Source: Steroidobacteraceae bacterium
GTDB taxonomy: Bacteria > Pseudomonadota > Gammaproteobacteria > Steroidobacterales > Steroidobacteraceae
Assembly: GCA_023253235.1 (NCBI GenBank)
Contig: JALRHE010000222.1
Coordinates: 1 to 8,998, forward strand
DNA: 8,998 nt
Direction: 5' to 3'
In this document: positions 1 to 6,123 of the stretch, one piece after another
Numbering within the stretch: the first letter of the stretch is position 1
Layout of the letters: each line of letters starts with the position of its first letter
Translations under genes and position numbers: made by a program
Notes under the pieces: generated by a model
The model's database searches: none
The model's input: only the letters and a program-made list of their open reading frames with translations
Told to the model about the DNA's origin: nothing

Positions 1-828
1 ATCCTACCGGCGTTCGGTGTGGTGTCGGAAATCATCCCGACGTTCTCGCGCAAGCCATTGTTCGGCTACGAATCGATGGTGTACGCAACCGCCTCGATCG
101 CGTTCCTGTCGTTCATCGTCTGGGCGCACCACATGTTCACCGTGGGCATGCCGCTCGCGGGACAGCTCTTCTTCATGCTCTCCACGATGCTGATCGCGGT
201 GCCGACGGGCGTGAAGGTATTCAACTGGTGCGCCACGATGTGGAAGGGCTCGATCAGCTTCGAAACACCGATGCTGTTCTCACTGGCCTTCCTGTTCCTG
301 TTCACGATCGGCGGCTTCTCGGGATTGATGCTCGCCATCGTGCCGGCGGACTTCCAGTACCACGATAGCTACTTCGTCGTGGCCCACTTCCACTACGTGC
401 TCGTACCGGGCGCCGTCTTCGCCATCATGGCCGGCGTCTACTACTGGCTGCCGAAGTGGAGTGGCCGCATGTACAACGAGAAGATCGGCAAGCTGCACTT
501 CTGGTTGTCGACCATCGGTGTGAACGTCCTGTTCTTCCCGCAGCACTTCTTGGGTCTGGCTGGCATGCCGCGCCGCATTCCGGACTACTCGACCCAGTTC
601 GCCGACTGGAACATGGTTTCCTCGATCGGCGCCTTCATCTTCGGCTTCTCGCAGTTGCTGTTCGTCTACGTCATCTGGAACGCGGTGCGCTCCGGTGAGA
701 AGGCGCCGCAGCGTCCGTGGGAATCGGCGAAGGGTCTCGACTGGGAACTGCCGACACCGGCACCGTACCACAGCTGGGAAACGCCGCCGTCGCGTGACGT
801 CGTCGCCCACGGCACCGTTCAGCACTAA
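1..828 (+). CDS. ctaD: Cytochrome c oxidase subunit I, C-terminal part (partial at left edge)
   Basis: Catalytic subunit of the aa3-type heme-copper oxidase in the inner membrane; it reduces O2 to water with electrons from cytochrome c and pumps protons. The reading frame is open from base 1 (ILPAFGVVSEI...), so the start and roughly the first half lie outside the window; 275 residues remain. Visible hallmarks are the two CuB histidines in AHHMFTVGMP (codons at 127 and 130), the K-channel Thr and Lys in PTGVKVF (Lys codon at 214), and VAHFHYV, where the first His (385) is the heme a3 ligand and the second (391) the heme a ligand. Several hydrophobic helices follow, then a polar tail. The D-channel entry and the CuB/Glu helix are not in the window. 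No frameshift or missing key residue is seen in this part. Family assignment is essentially certain; the aa3 rather than bo3 type follows from the ctaG/ctaA neighbours. Confidence 0.97.
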   Translation: MLPAFGVVSEIIPTFSRKPLFGYESMVYATASIAFLSFIVWAHHMFTVGMPLAGQLFFMLSTMLIAVPTGVKVFNWCATMWKGSISFETPMLFSLAFLFLFTIGGFSGLMLAIVPADFQYHDSYFVVAHFHYVLVPGAVFAIMAGVYYWLPKWSGRMYNEKIGKLHFWLSTIGVNVLFFPQHFLGLAGMPRRIPDYSTQFADWNMVSSIGAFIFGFSQLLFVYVIWNAVRSGEKAPQRPWESAKGLDWELPTPAPYHSWETPPSRDVVAHGTVQH

Positions 829-843
829 GCGCTCGAGCGAACC

Positions 844-972
844 ATGGAACCGAAGGCTGACGAACTCGAACGATCGCGCCGCGTGAAGCGCAGCGCGATC
901 GTGCTCGGGTTAGTTGCCTTCGCGTTTTATCTCGCGTTCATCCTGATGTCGGTTCTGGGGTTCCGGCAATGA
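844..972 (+). CDS. Small single-helix protein, putative cytochrome oxidase small assembly protein
   Basis: A 42-residue ORF starting at ATG 844 (MEPKADELERSRRVKR...) fills the gap between ctaD and ctaG. Its TGA (970-972) overlaps the ATG of ctaG (969-971) as ATGA, which argues for translational coupling and for a real gene. The N-terminal 16 residues are charged, and a single hydrophobic helix spans about residues 18-39, ending in GFRQ. The basic RSRRVKR stretch before the helix predicts a cytoplasmic N-terminus. Short one-helix proteins at this place in proteobacterial cox loci are annotated as small oxidase assembly proteins. I infer the same role from position and topology, not from a distinctive motif. 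It might instead be a small accessory subunit. The ribosome binding site is weak (GAGCGA, 835-840). Confidence 0.72.
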   Translation: MEPKADELERSRRVKRSAIVLGLVAFAFYLAFILMSVLGFRQ

Positions 973-1550
973 GCGACGAAACACCCATTGATCAGAACCA
1001 GCGCGATAGTTCCAACCGTAAGCTGACCTTGCGGTTGCTCGGCTTCGCCCTCGGCGCTTTCGGATTCGGCTTCGCGCTCGTGCCGCTCTACGACGTGCTT
1101 TGCGACATCACGGGTGTCGGCAATCCGAAAGACCTGCTGCGCGCGAGCACCTTCGACGAAGCGGCAGCGCCCGCGCCGGACGAAAACCGCTGGGTTACGG
1201 TGGAGTTCATCGCAGACCTGCCGTCGGTGGGAAGTTGGACCTTCAAACCGCTCGTCACCGAGATGAAGGTGCAGCCGGGTAAGTTGTACGTGGTCGACTA
1301 CGTCGCACACAACCTCACCGGCAAAGACACCGTTGCCCAAGCAATCCCGAACGTGGCCCCCGGCAAGGCGACACCGTTCTTCCGCAAGACGGAATGCTTC
1401 TGCTTCACGCCGCAAAAATTTCATAAAGACGAAGAGAAGGTGATGCCGGTTCGCTTCGTCGTCGACGCTCATCTGCCGAAGAGCCTGGATCGAATCACGC
1501 TTTCGTACACTTTTTACGACAACTCGACGCGGGTCGCCGCGCTGAACTAG
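969..1550 (+). CDS. ctaG: Cytochrome c oxidase assembly protein CtaG/Cox11
   Basis: Copper chaperone that delivers Cu(I) to the CuB site of subunit I. The 193-residue length is normal for the family. Residues 1-19 are a polar cytoplasmic tail, about 21-40 form one membrane helix, and the rest is the periplasmic immunoglobulin-like domain. Just after the helix is LYDVLCDITG with the conserved Cys45. The copper-binding ECFCFTPQ motif has Cys143 and Cys145. The C-terminal part is the usual beta-rich region ending in SYTFYD. The start is the ATG at 969 that overlaps the stop of the preceding small ORF; GGGG at 957-960 lies 8 nt upstream as a possible Shine-Dalgarno. It lies directly before ctaE, the standard arrangement, and all copper-binding cysteines are present, so it should be functional. 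Confidence 0.96.
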   Translation: MSDETPIDQNQRDSSNRKLTLRLLGFALGAFGFGFALVPLYDVLCDITGVGNPKDLLRASTFDEAAAPAPDENRWVTVEFIADLPSVGSWTFKPLVTEMKVQPGKLYVVDYVAHNLTGKDTVAQAIPNVAPGKATPFFRKTECFCFTPQKFHKDEEKVMPVRFVVDAHLPKSLDRITLSYTFYDNSTRVAALN

Positions 1551-1554
1551 GAAG
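1549..1554 (+). promoter_or_regulatory. Ribosome binding site of ctaE
   Basis: AGGAAG sits 6 nt before the ATG at 1561 and overlaps the TAG stop of ctaG (1548-1550). This supports the chosen start and suggests coupled translation of ctaG and ctaE. Confidence 0.7.
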
Positions 1555-1560
1555 ACTGAT

Positions 1561-2454
1561 ATGGCCAACGCACACGCATCCACCCACTCCGAAGACAAGT
1601 ATTACGTTCCGCACGACAGTGTGTGGCCCATCTACGGCTCAGCGACTCTGTTCGTTTTCATGATCGGCCTGTGCGGGTGGCTCAACGAGTGGTACGGCCC
1701 GGGCGTCTTCGTCGTCGGCATCGCTATGGTGATCGCGCTGTTCGTCGGCTGGTTCAGCGTCGTCATCAAGGAAAGTCAGGGCGGTCTGTACAACATGCAG
1801 GTCGATCGCTCGTTCCGCATGGGAATGATGTGGTTCATCTTCTCAGAAGGGATGTTCTTCGCCGCCTTCTTCGGTGCGCTGTTCTATGCGCGTCAACTAT
1901 CGGTGCCCTGGACGGGCGGCGAGGGCGTGAAGATCTTCAATAAATTGCTGCTTTGGCAGGACTACAACGCCACTTGGCCGACGAACGGCCCCGCGGCGCT
2001 CGGTCCTCGGGACGACGGTAGCTTCGAAACCATTCCCGCTTTTGGTTTGCCGGCGATCAACACTGCCATCCTGCTGCTCTCGGGTGTGACGATCACGATC
2101 GCCCACCACGCCATCAAGGAAGGCAATCGCCGCATTCTGAACATCTTTCTGGCGCTGACCTTCCTGCTCGGCTTCCTGTTCCTTGGCCTGCAAGCCGAGG
2201 AATACATTCACGCCTACACCGAACTCGGCCTGACGCTCTCCACGGGCATCTACGGCTCGACGTTCTTCATGCTGACCGGTTTCCACGGCCTGCATGTGAC
2301 GCTCGGTGCGATCATGTTGTTCGTGATTTGGCTGCGTACGATGAAGGGTCACTTCACACCGCAACGTCACTTCGCGTTCGAAGCCGTTGCCTGGTATTGG
2401 CACTTCGTCGACGTGGTGTGGCTCGGACTGTTCGTGTTCGTCTACTGGGTCTGA
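1561..2454 (+). CDS. ctaE: Cytochrome c oxidase subunit III
   Basis: Integral membrane subunit III of the aa3 oxidase, which stabilises subunit I and proton uptake during turnover. The protein has 297 residues, with about seven membrane helices (roughly 24-42, 48-68, 88-110, 162-183, 193-211, 229-258 and 275-296). Recognisable signatures are WFIFSEGMFFAAFF with the conserved membrane Glu96 (the carboxylate that reacts with DCCD in the family), AHHAIKEGNR at 181-190, FFMLTGFHGLHVTLG at 235-249, and the terminal FEAVAWYWHFVDVVWL. A loop of about 50 residues between helices 3 and 4 (111-161) makes it longer than mitochondrial homologues; such loops are common in bacterial subunit III. It is the last gene before the hairpin at 2492-2527. 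Confidence in the family is very high. Confidence 0.97.
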   Translation: MANAHASTHSEDKYYVPHDSVWPIYGSATLFVFMIGLCGWLNEWYGPGVFVVGIAMVIALFVGWFSVVIKESQGGLYNMQVDRSFRMGMMWFIFSEGMFFAAFFGALFYARQLSVPWTGGEGVKIFNKLLLWQDYNATWPTNGPAALGPRDDGSFETIPAFGLPAINTAILLLSGVTITIAHHAIKEGNRRILNIFLALTFLLGFLFLGLQAEEYIHAYTELGLTLSTGIYGSTFFMLTGFHGLHVTLGAIMLFVIWLRTMKGHFTPQRHFAFEAVAWYWHFVDVVWLGLFVFVYWV

Positions 2455-2462
2455 CGAACACC

Positions 2463-2478
2463 GCCGGCGAACGCCGGC
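2463..2478 (+). repeat. Short GC-rich hairpin downstream of ctaE
   Basis: GCCGGC (2463-2468) and GCCGGC (2473-2478) pair as a perfect 6-bp stem with a GAAC loop. No T tract follows, so alone it is not a convincing terminator. It may stabilise the 3' end of the ctaE message, or act on minus-strand transcripts that read through from the DUF2909 gene. Confidence 0.4.
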
Positions 2479-2491
2479 ACGCAGATGATCC

Positions 2492-2527
2492 TGACGCGGG
2501 CCGGCATGACCGGCCCGTCGTCATTTT
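2492..2527 (+). terminator. Probable intrinsic terminator after ctaE
   Basis: A core stem CGGGCCGG (2497-2504) pairs perfectly with CCGGCCCG (2510-2517) around the loop CATGA. Allowing one bulged T (2518), TGACG (2492-2496) also pairs with CGTCA (2519-2523), giving a 13-bp stem followed directly by TTTT (2524-2527). It lies 37 nt after the ctaE stop and just before the converging DUF2909 gene ends, where a terminator is expected. The T run is short, so termination may be incomplete. Confidence 0.65.
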
Positions 2528-2532
2528 GGGGT

Positions 2533-2745
2533 TCAGCGATTAACGCCCAAGGGCTGGATGAAGCCGAGTGCCCACGCCGCCATGAGCAGCAGGAACAAGC
2601 CGACCGAAAGACCAACGCGCACCGTCAACGCGCGCACCATCTTTTTGGAATCACCCTTATCGTTCATCAGGTGAAACAAGGCAGAGCCGAGGCTCGCCAC
2701 GATGCCGAGCATCACGATGCCGACCAGAATCCGGAAGAGTTCCAT
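2533..2745 (-). CDS. DUF2909 family twin transmembrane protein
   Basis: A 70-residue protein (MELFRILVGIV...) with two hydrophobic helices at about residues 3-25 and 42-64. They are joined by a short polar loop with the family-like segment LMNDKGDSKKMVRALTVRVG. DUF2909 proteins of unknown function are typical between coxIII and SURF1 in gammaproteobacterial oxidase loci. Here the gene lies on the opposite strand from the oxidase genes, converging on ctaE and diverging from SURF1. An in-frame ATG six codons upstream (2761-2763) would give 76 residues. I prefer 2745 because the family starts directly with the first helix and because the extra codons contain a TATAAT box. No good Shine-Dalgarno is seen before either start. 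Its role in oxidase assembly is inferred from location only. Confidence 0.85.
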   Translation of the reverse strand: MELFRILVGIVMLGIVASLGSALFHLMNDKGDSKKMVRALTVRVGLSVGLFLLLMAAWALGFIQPLGVNR

Positions 2746-2751
2746 AACCGG

Positions 2752-2758
2752 TATTATA
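2752..2758. promoter_or_regulatory. Overlapping divergent -10-like boxes between DUF2909 gene and SURF1
   Basis: The 18-bp gap holds TATTATA. Read on the minus strand, 2758-2753 is a perfect TATAAT, 7 nt from the DUF2909 ATG. Read on the plus strand, 2752-2757 is TATTAT, 6 nt from the SURF1 GTG. A shared bidirectional promoter would serve both divergent genes, and both mRNAs would begin at or near the start codon. I found no good -35 hexamer at 16-18 bp spacing on either strand, so this is tentative. Confidence 0.4.
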
Positions 2759-2763
2759 GGCAT

Positions 2764-3537
2764 GTGAAACTTGAGATCGTCGTTGGCCGCAGGGTCTTTT
2801 CCCCGTCATGGCTGATGACGGTGGCGACGCTGTGCTTGCTCGTGTTGTTCGTCAGCTTGGGCCGTTGGCAATGGACTCGAGCGGAATTCAAACGAGAGAT
2901 CGTGGCGGAGTTCGCGACTCAAAGCGGTGCCGTTGCTGCGCTGGGCTCTCGAAGTACGACGGAACTCCCGCGTTTCGCACAGGTCGAGATATCGGGTCGT
3001 TGGGATAAGGAACGACAATTCCTGCTCGACAACCGAACTCGCGCGGGTCGTGCCGGGTACGACGTACTGACACCCTTGCGATTGGATGACGGTCGTTGGC
3101 TCTTAGTCAATCGCGGCTGGGTTGCGTTCGAAGGCTATCGAGATCGCTTGCCGGACGTGCGTAGCAAGCTCGATGCGAATACGAACGAACGAGTCACGCT
3201 GATCGGCCGCCTGGACGATCTGCCCCAAGCGGGCCTCGCAGGCGGTCGGGCGGCACCCGCCACAAGTGGGTCGTGGCCACGCGTGACGAGTTTCCCGTCC
3301 GTGACGCAGCTCGAAGCGGCGATGGCAACTGCGAATGAGCCCGAGCCGAGACTCGAAGAGCGCTGGTTGTTGCTGAGCGACGCGGACCCGGCAGGGTATC
3401 TGCGGGAGTGGCAACCGTTCGCTACCGGCAAAGGACCGGAACAAAACTGGTCCTATGCCATACAGTGGTGGAGCTTCGCGGTACTACTGTTGGTTTTGTA
3501 CTTTTCTTTGAACTTGAGGAAACGGACGTCATCATGA
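2764..3537 (+). CDS. SURF1 family cytochrome oxidase biogenesis protein
   Basis: Inner-membrane assembly factor that binds heme A and assists its insertion into subunit I. The 257-residue protein has the classic SURF1 layout: helix 1 (about 14-33) leading into LGRWQWTRAEFK, a periplasmic domain with GYDVLTPL (99-106) and LVNRGWV (114-120), and a C-terminal helix (about 235-250) introduced by YAIQWWSF. The start chosen is GTG 2764 (MKLEIVVGRR), just before the first helix. The frame is open further upstream to 2485, but that extension is antisense to the DUF2909 gene and lacks SURF1 character. The position before YAxQW that is usually His (KHxxYAxQW type) is Asn228 here (EQNWSYAIQWW). The stop overlaps the next start as ATGA (3534-3537), so translation is probably coupled. 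Confidence 0.93.
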   Translation: MKLEIVVGRRVFSPSWLMTVATLCLLVLFVSLGRWQWTRAEFKREIVAEFATQSGAVAALGSRSTTELPRFAQVEISGRWDKERQFLLDNRTRAGRAGYDVLTPLRLDDGRWLLVNRGWVAFEGYRDRLPDVRSKLDANTNERVTLIGRLDDLPQAGLAGGRAAPATSGSWPRVTSFPSVTQLEAAMATANEPEPRLEERWLLLSDADPAGYLREWQPFATGKGPEQNWSYAIQWWSFAVLLLVLYFSLNLRKRTSS

Positions 3538-4139
3538 CCGAAGAGGCACCCGCCACATCCGACAGACGCCGCGGTCGCGCTGCGTTGCTCGGTCTTGCAG
3601 CCTTATTTTTCCTGCCGTTGTTCGGCTCGTTCTGGCTGTACTACATCGGCGGCTGGCGACCGGACGGTGGCACCAATAACGGGGAACTCATCAGCCCGGC
3701 ACGTCCGTTGACGGCGATGACGCTCACGACTCGCGACGGCACACCCGCATCGGCAACTCTGCTGAGTGAAAAATGGACTTTGGTCTATATCGGTAACGGT
3801 CGGTGCGACGAAGCCTGTCAGCACGCGCTGTGGACCATTCGACAAACTCGCTTGCTGCTCGCCGAAGATATGGATCGGGTACAGCGGGTCTTCATCGCCG
3901 ACAAAGAGTGTTGCAACGATGTATTTTTGAAGCGCGAGCACCCAGGGCTCGAAGTGATCACGGCAGAAACTGATGCTGCGCGTGAATGGCTCAGCCAGTT
4001 TCCGCGTGACCCAGCAATCCCCTATGTCTACATCGTCGATCCACTTGGCAATCTGATGATGCGCTTCGATACGCGCGAGAATCCGAAAGGCTTGCTCAAG
4101 GATCTCGAGAAACTTCTCAAACTTTCACATATCGGTTGA
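3534..4139 (+). CDS. SCO-like thioredoxin-fold membrane protein of the oxidase locus
   Basis: A 201-residue protein with a charged N-terminus (RRRGR at 11-15), one membrane helix (about 16-38), then a soluble domain predicted to face the periplasm. The domain resembles the SCO1/SenC thioredoxin fold: strand WTLVYIG (81-87), CDEAC (Cys91 and Cys95, the CxxxC spacing of SCO copper proteins) at the start of a helix, and the late strand IPYVYIVDPLGNLMMRF (162-178). The histidine that completes the copper site in true SCO proteins, normally just before this late strand, is absent (RDPAIPY). An extra Cys pair lies at 126-127 (KECCND). It may therefore act as a thiol-disulfide reductase for copper-site cysteines instead of a copper donor. 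The start ATG 3534 overlaps the SURF1 stop; AGGA at 3517-3520 is somewhat far upstream. This gene position, between SURF1 and ctaA, is conserved in gammaproteobacteria. Confidence 0.83.
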   Translation: MTEEAPATSDRRRGRAALLGLAALFFLPLFGSFWLYYIGGWRPDGGTNNGELISPARPLTAMTLTTRDGTPASATLLSEKWTLVYIGNGRCDEACQHALWTIRQTRLLLAEDMDRVQRVFIADKECCNDVFLKREHPGLEVITAETDAAREWLSQFPRDPAIPYVYIVDPLGNLMMRFDTRENPKGLLKDLEKLLKLSHIG

Positions 4140-4141
4140 TC

Positions 4142-5182
4142 ATGACTTCATCCATTCCCTCCGGGGCGGTAGCCCTGCGTCGTCTCGCTCTGATCGGCAT
4201 GCTGCTGTGCCTCGTCGTCATAGTACTCGGTGCTTGGGTGCGATTGACCGACGCCGGTCTCGGTTGTCCTGATTGGCCAGGCTGCTACGGACACGTAACG
4301 CCGGCAGGAGCGGAGAAAGTCGAGGGCAAGATCGAGTCTTACTCGCCCGGTTGGGAGTACGACTCGGGTAAAGCCTGGCGTGAAATGATCCATCGTTATG
4401 CTGCGACGACCTTAGGCTTCATCATCGTATTGATCACGGCCATCGCGATCGCATACCGCCGCGAGAAGCCGGTCAGCGTCGTTTATGCGGTTGGGTTGCT
4501 GGTAACCGTCGTACTGCAGGGGATTCTTGGCGCTTTCACAGTTTGGTGGTTAGTCAAACCGCTGATCGTCGTGCTGCATCTGACCGGTGGCTTGACCACG
4601 CTCAGTTTGTTGACTTGGCTGTGGCTGCGCATGCGCAGAGTGACCGGCGTCGTCAAACCCGATATCGGTGTCACCAAAATCGCCTCTCTCGATGGAGCGC
4701 AACGCGCTGGCGTTGTGGCCATCGCTGTCGTCGCGATTCAAATCATTCTGGGTGGTTGGACGAGCAGCAACTATGCGGCGGTCGCCTGTCCCGACTTGCC
4801 GACCTGTCAGGGTCAGTGGATACCCAAAGATATGGACTACGCCGATGCCTTCGTCATCTGGCGCGGTCTCGATATCAATTACGAAGGGGGTGTACTCGAT
4901 CATCCGGCGCGCGTTGCCATCCACTTCACGCATCGTGCTTGGGCGCTCGTTGCGACGCTCGCGGTGCTTTGGGCTGCTTGGCTTGCCTGGCGCAATGCGC
5001 CGAGCTCGCTCGTTCGGCATGGCGCGGCTCTGGCTGTCGGCGCACTGTCATTGCAATGGTTGATCGCACTTTTGATGATCCTGAAGGCGTTCCCGCTGTC
5101 GTTGGCAACCGGGCATAATGCCGGCGCCGCGCTGCTCGTCATGGCGCTGCTCGTCTTCAATCGTCGTCTACGGGAAGCTTGA
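4142..5182 (+). CDS. ctaA: Heme A synthase (COX15/CtaA)
   Basis: Membrane enzyme that oxidises the C8 methyl of heme O to the formyl group of heme A, the cofactor of the aa3 oxidase. The protein has 346 residues, with about eight membrane helices in two pseudo-symmetric halves. Each half has a histidine pair expected to bind or handle heme: His84 (EMIHRYAATTLG) and His146 (VVLHLTGGL) in the first, His264 (IHFTHRAWAL) and His325 (TGHNAGAALL) in the second. Extracytoplasmic Cys pairs are also duplicated: Cys42 and Cys48 (GLGCPDWPGCYG), Cys216 and Cys222 (VACPDLPTCQG). All expected residues are present. I chose ATG 4142, 2 nt after the preceding stop. A TTG at 4136 overlapping that stop would add two residues and cannot be excluded. 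No strong Shine-Dalgarno is visible, consistent with reinitiation from the upstream gene. Confidence 0.95.
   Translation: MTSSIPSGAVALRRLALIGMLLCLVVIVLGAWVRLTDAGLGCPDWPGCYGHVTPAGAEKVEGKIESYSPGWEYDSGKAWREMIHRYAATTLGFIIVLITAIAIAYRREKPVSVVYAVGLLVTVVLQGILGAFTVWWLVKPLIVVLHLTGGLTTLSLLTWLWLRMRRVTGVVKPDIGVTKIASLDGAQRAGVVAIAVVAIQIILGGWTSSNYAAVACPDLPTCQGQWIPKDMDYADAFVIWRGLDINYEGGVLDHPARVAIHFTHRAWALVATLAVLWAAWLAWRNAPSSLVRHGAALAVGALSLQWLIALLMILKAFPLSLATGHNAGAALLVMALLVFNRRLREA
5172..5177 (+). promoter_or_regulatory. Ribosome binding site deciding the ctaB start
   Basis: GGGAAG lies inside the last codons of ctaA. It is 7 nt before GTG 5185 but only 1 nt before the alternative TTG 5179, so it favours GTG 5185 as the ctaB start. 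Confidence 0.5.
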
Positions 5183-5184
5183 TA

Positions 5185-6099
5185 GTGACCGTCGCAAGCC
5201 CCGGCATCGTCAAACAACCGACCTGGAAGCTTTACTACGAGCTCACCAAACCGCGGGTCGTTGCACTGATCGTCTTCACCGCGATCGTCGGCACACTGCT
5301 TGCGAGCCCCGGCTGGCCGCCGTTTGCTGCGTTGGTCTACGGCAATATCGGTATCGCACTGGCTGCCGCCTCGGCAGCGGCGATCAATCATGTGCTCGAT
5401 CAAAAAATCGACGAGCAAATGTCGCGTACCCGCGGTCGCCCGCTACCGACCGGTGGTCTACAGACGCGCCAAGCGCTGCTCTTTGCGGCGCTGCTCGCGG
5501 CCGCTTCGATGGTGATCCTGTGGTGGTTGGTGAATCCGCTGACGGCAGTGCTGACTTTTGCTTCGTTGATCGGCTACGCCGTGATCTATACGGTGTTTCT
5601 CAAACGAGCGACTTCTCAGAACATCGTCATCGGTGGCGCCGCTGGTGCCGCACCGCCGGTGCTCGGTTGGGCAGCGGTGAGCAATTCCATCGATCCGAAC
5701 GCTCTGCTGTTGTTCCTGATCATCTTCATTTGGACGCCGCCGCACTTCTGGGCTTTAGCCATTGCGCGCCGCGATGAATACGCGCAGGCGGGGATTCCGA
5801 TGCTGCCGGTCACGCACGGCATCCCCTACACACGCTTGCAAGTGTTGCTCTATACCGTCTTGCTCGTACTCGTGACCTTGATGCCGTATCTCACGCGGAT
5901 GAGCGGTCTGATTTATCTCGCGGCCGCCATCATCTTGAACGCGCGATTCCTCTACTACGCATTCGCACTGAAGATGACGGAGAGGGCGGAGCTGCCGATG
6001 AAGGTTTTCCGCTTCTCGATTTCGTACTTGATGTATCTGTTCGCAGCTTTGTTGATCGACCACTACATCATCACGACGCAGCTGCAACCGCTCGGCTAA
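5185..6099 (+). CDS. ctaB: Protoheme IX farnesyltransferase (heme O synthase)
   Basis: UbiA-superfamily prenyltransferase that adds a farnesyl group to protoheme to form heme O, the substrate of CtaA. The protein has 304 residues from GTG 5185 (MTVASPGIVK...), with about nine membrane helices. The first Asp-rich prenyl-diphosphate motif is NHVLDQKIDEQMSRTRGRPL (Asn68, Asp72, Asp76, Arg81). The second catalytic loop is WTPPHFWALAIARRDEYAQ (about 184-202), followed by GIPMLPVTHG. LTKPRV near residue 21 is also typical. TTG 5179 would overlap the ctaA stop and add two residues, but the Shine-Dalgarno spacing is poor. It is the last gene of the assembly operon. In many relatives an sco gene follows; here two minus-strand genes converge instead, the nearer one ending 24 bases away. 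Confidence 0.95.
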   Translation: MTVASPGIVKQPTWKLYYELTKPRVVALIVFTAIVGTLLASPGWPPFAALVYGNIGIALAAASAAAINHVLDQKIDEQMSRTRGRPLPTGGLQTRQALLFAALLAAASMVILWWLVNPLTAVLTFASLIGYAVIYTVFLKRATSQNIVIGGAAGAAPPVLGWAAVSNSIDPNALLLFLIIFIWTPPHFWALAIARRDEYAQAGIPMLPVTHGIPYTRLQVLLYTVLLVLVTLMPYLTRMSGLIYLAAAIILNARFLYYAFALKMTERAELPMKVFRFSISYLMYLFAALLIDHYIITTQLQPLG

Positions 6100-6123
6100 G
6101 TCGGTAGGCGAGACGAGAGAACG

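Noticed and set aside
280..825. Minus-strand ORF of 181 codons antisense to ctaD
   Set aside because: Arg/His/Asp-rich low-complexity translation typical of the reverse frame of a GC-rich gene; the plus strand encodes unambiguous subunit I throughout.
927..1598. Minus-strand ORF of 223 codons covering ctaG
   Set aside because: Fully antisense to ctaG with its intact CFCF motif; no family features in the translation.
1897..2403. Minus-strand ORF of 168 codons inside ctaE
   Set aside because: Shadow of subunit III; Gln/Arg/Glu-rich sequence without domain character.
2485..2763. N-terminal extension of SURF1 by 93 codons
   Set aside because: The extension is antisense to the DUF2909 gene, is His/Gln/Glu-rich, and SURF1 proteins begin just before the first membrane helix.
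4543..5118. Plus-strand ORF of 191 codons overlapping ctaA in another frame
   Set aside because: ctaA is intact in its own frame with all heme histidines; the alternative translation is Arg/Cys-rich noise.
6100..6123. Terminator between converging ctaB and hydrolase genes
   Set aside because: No stem of useful length and no T or A run in the 24-base gap.
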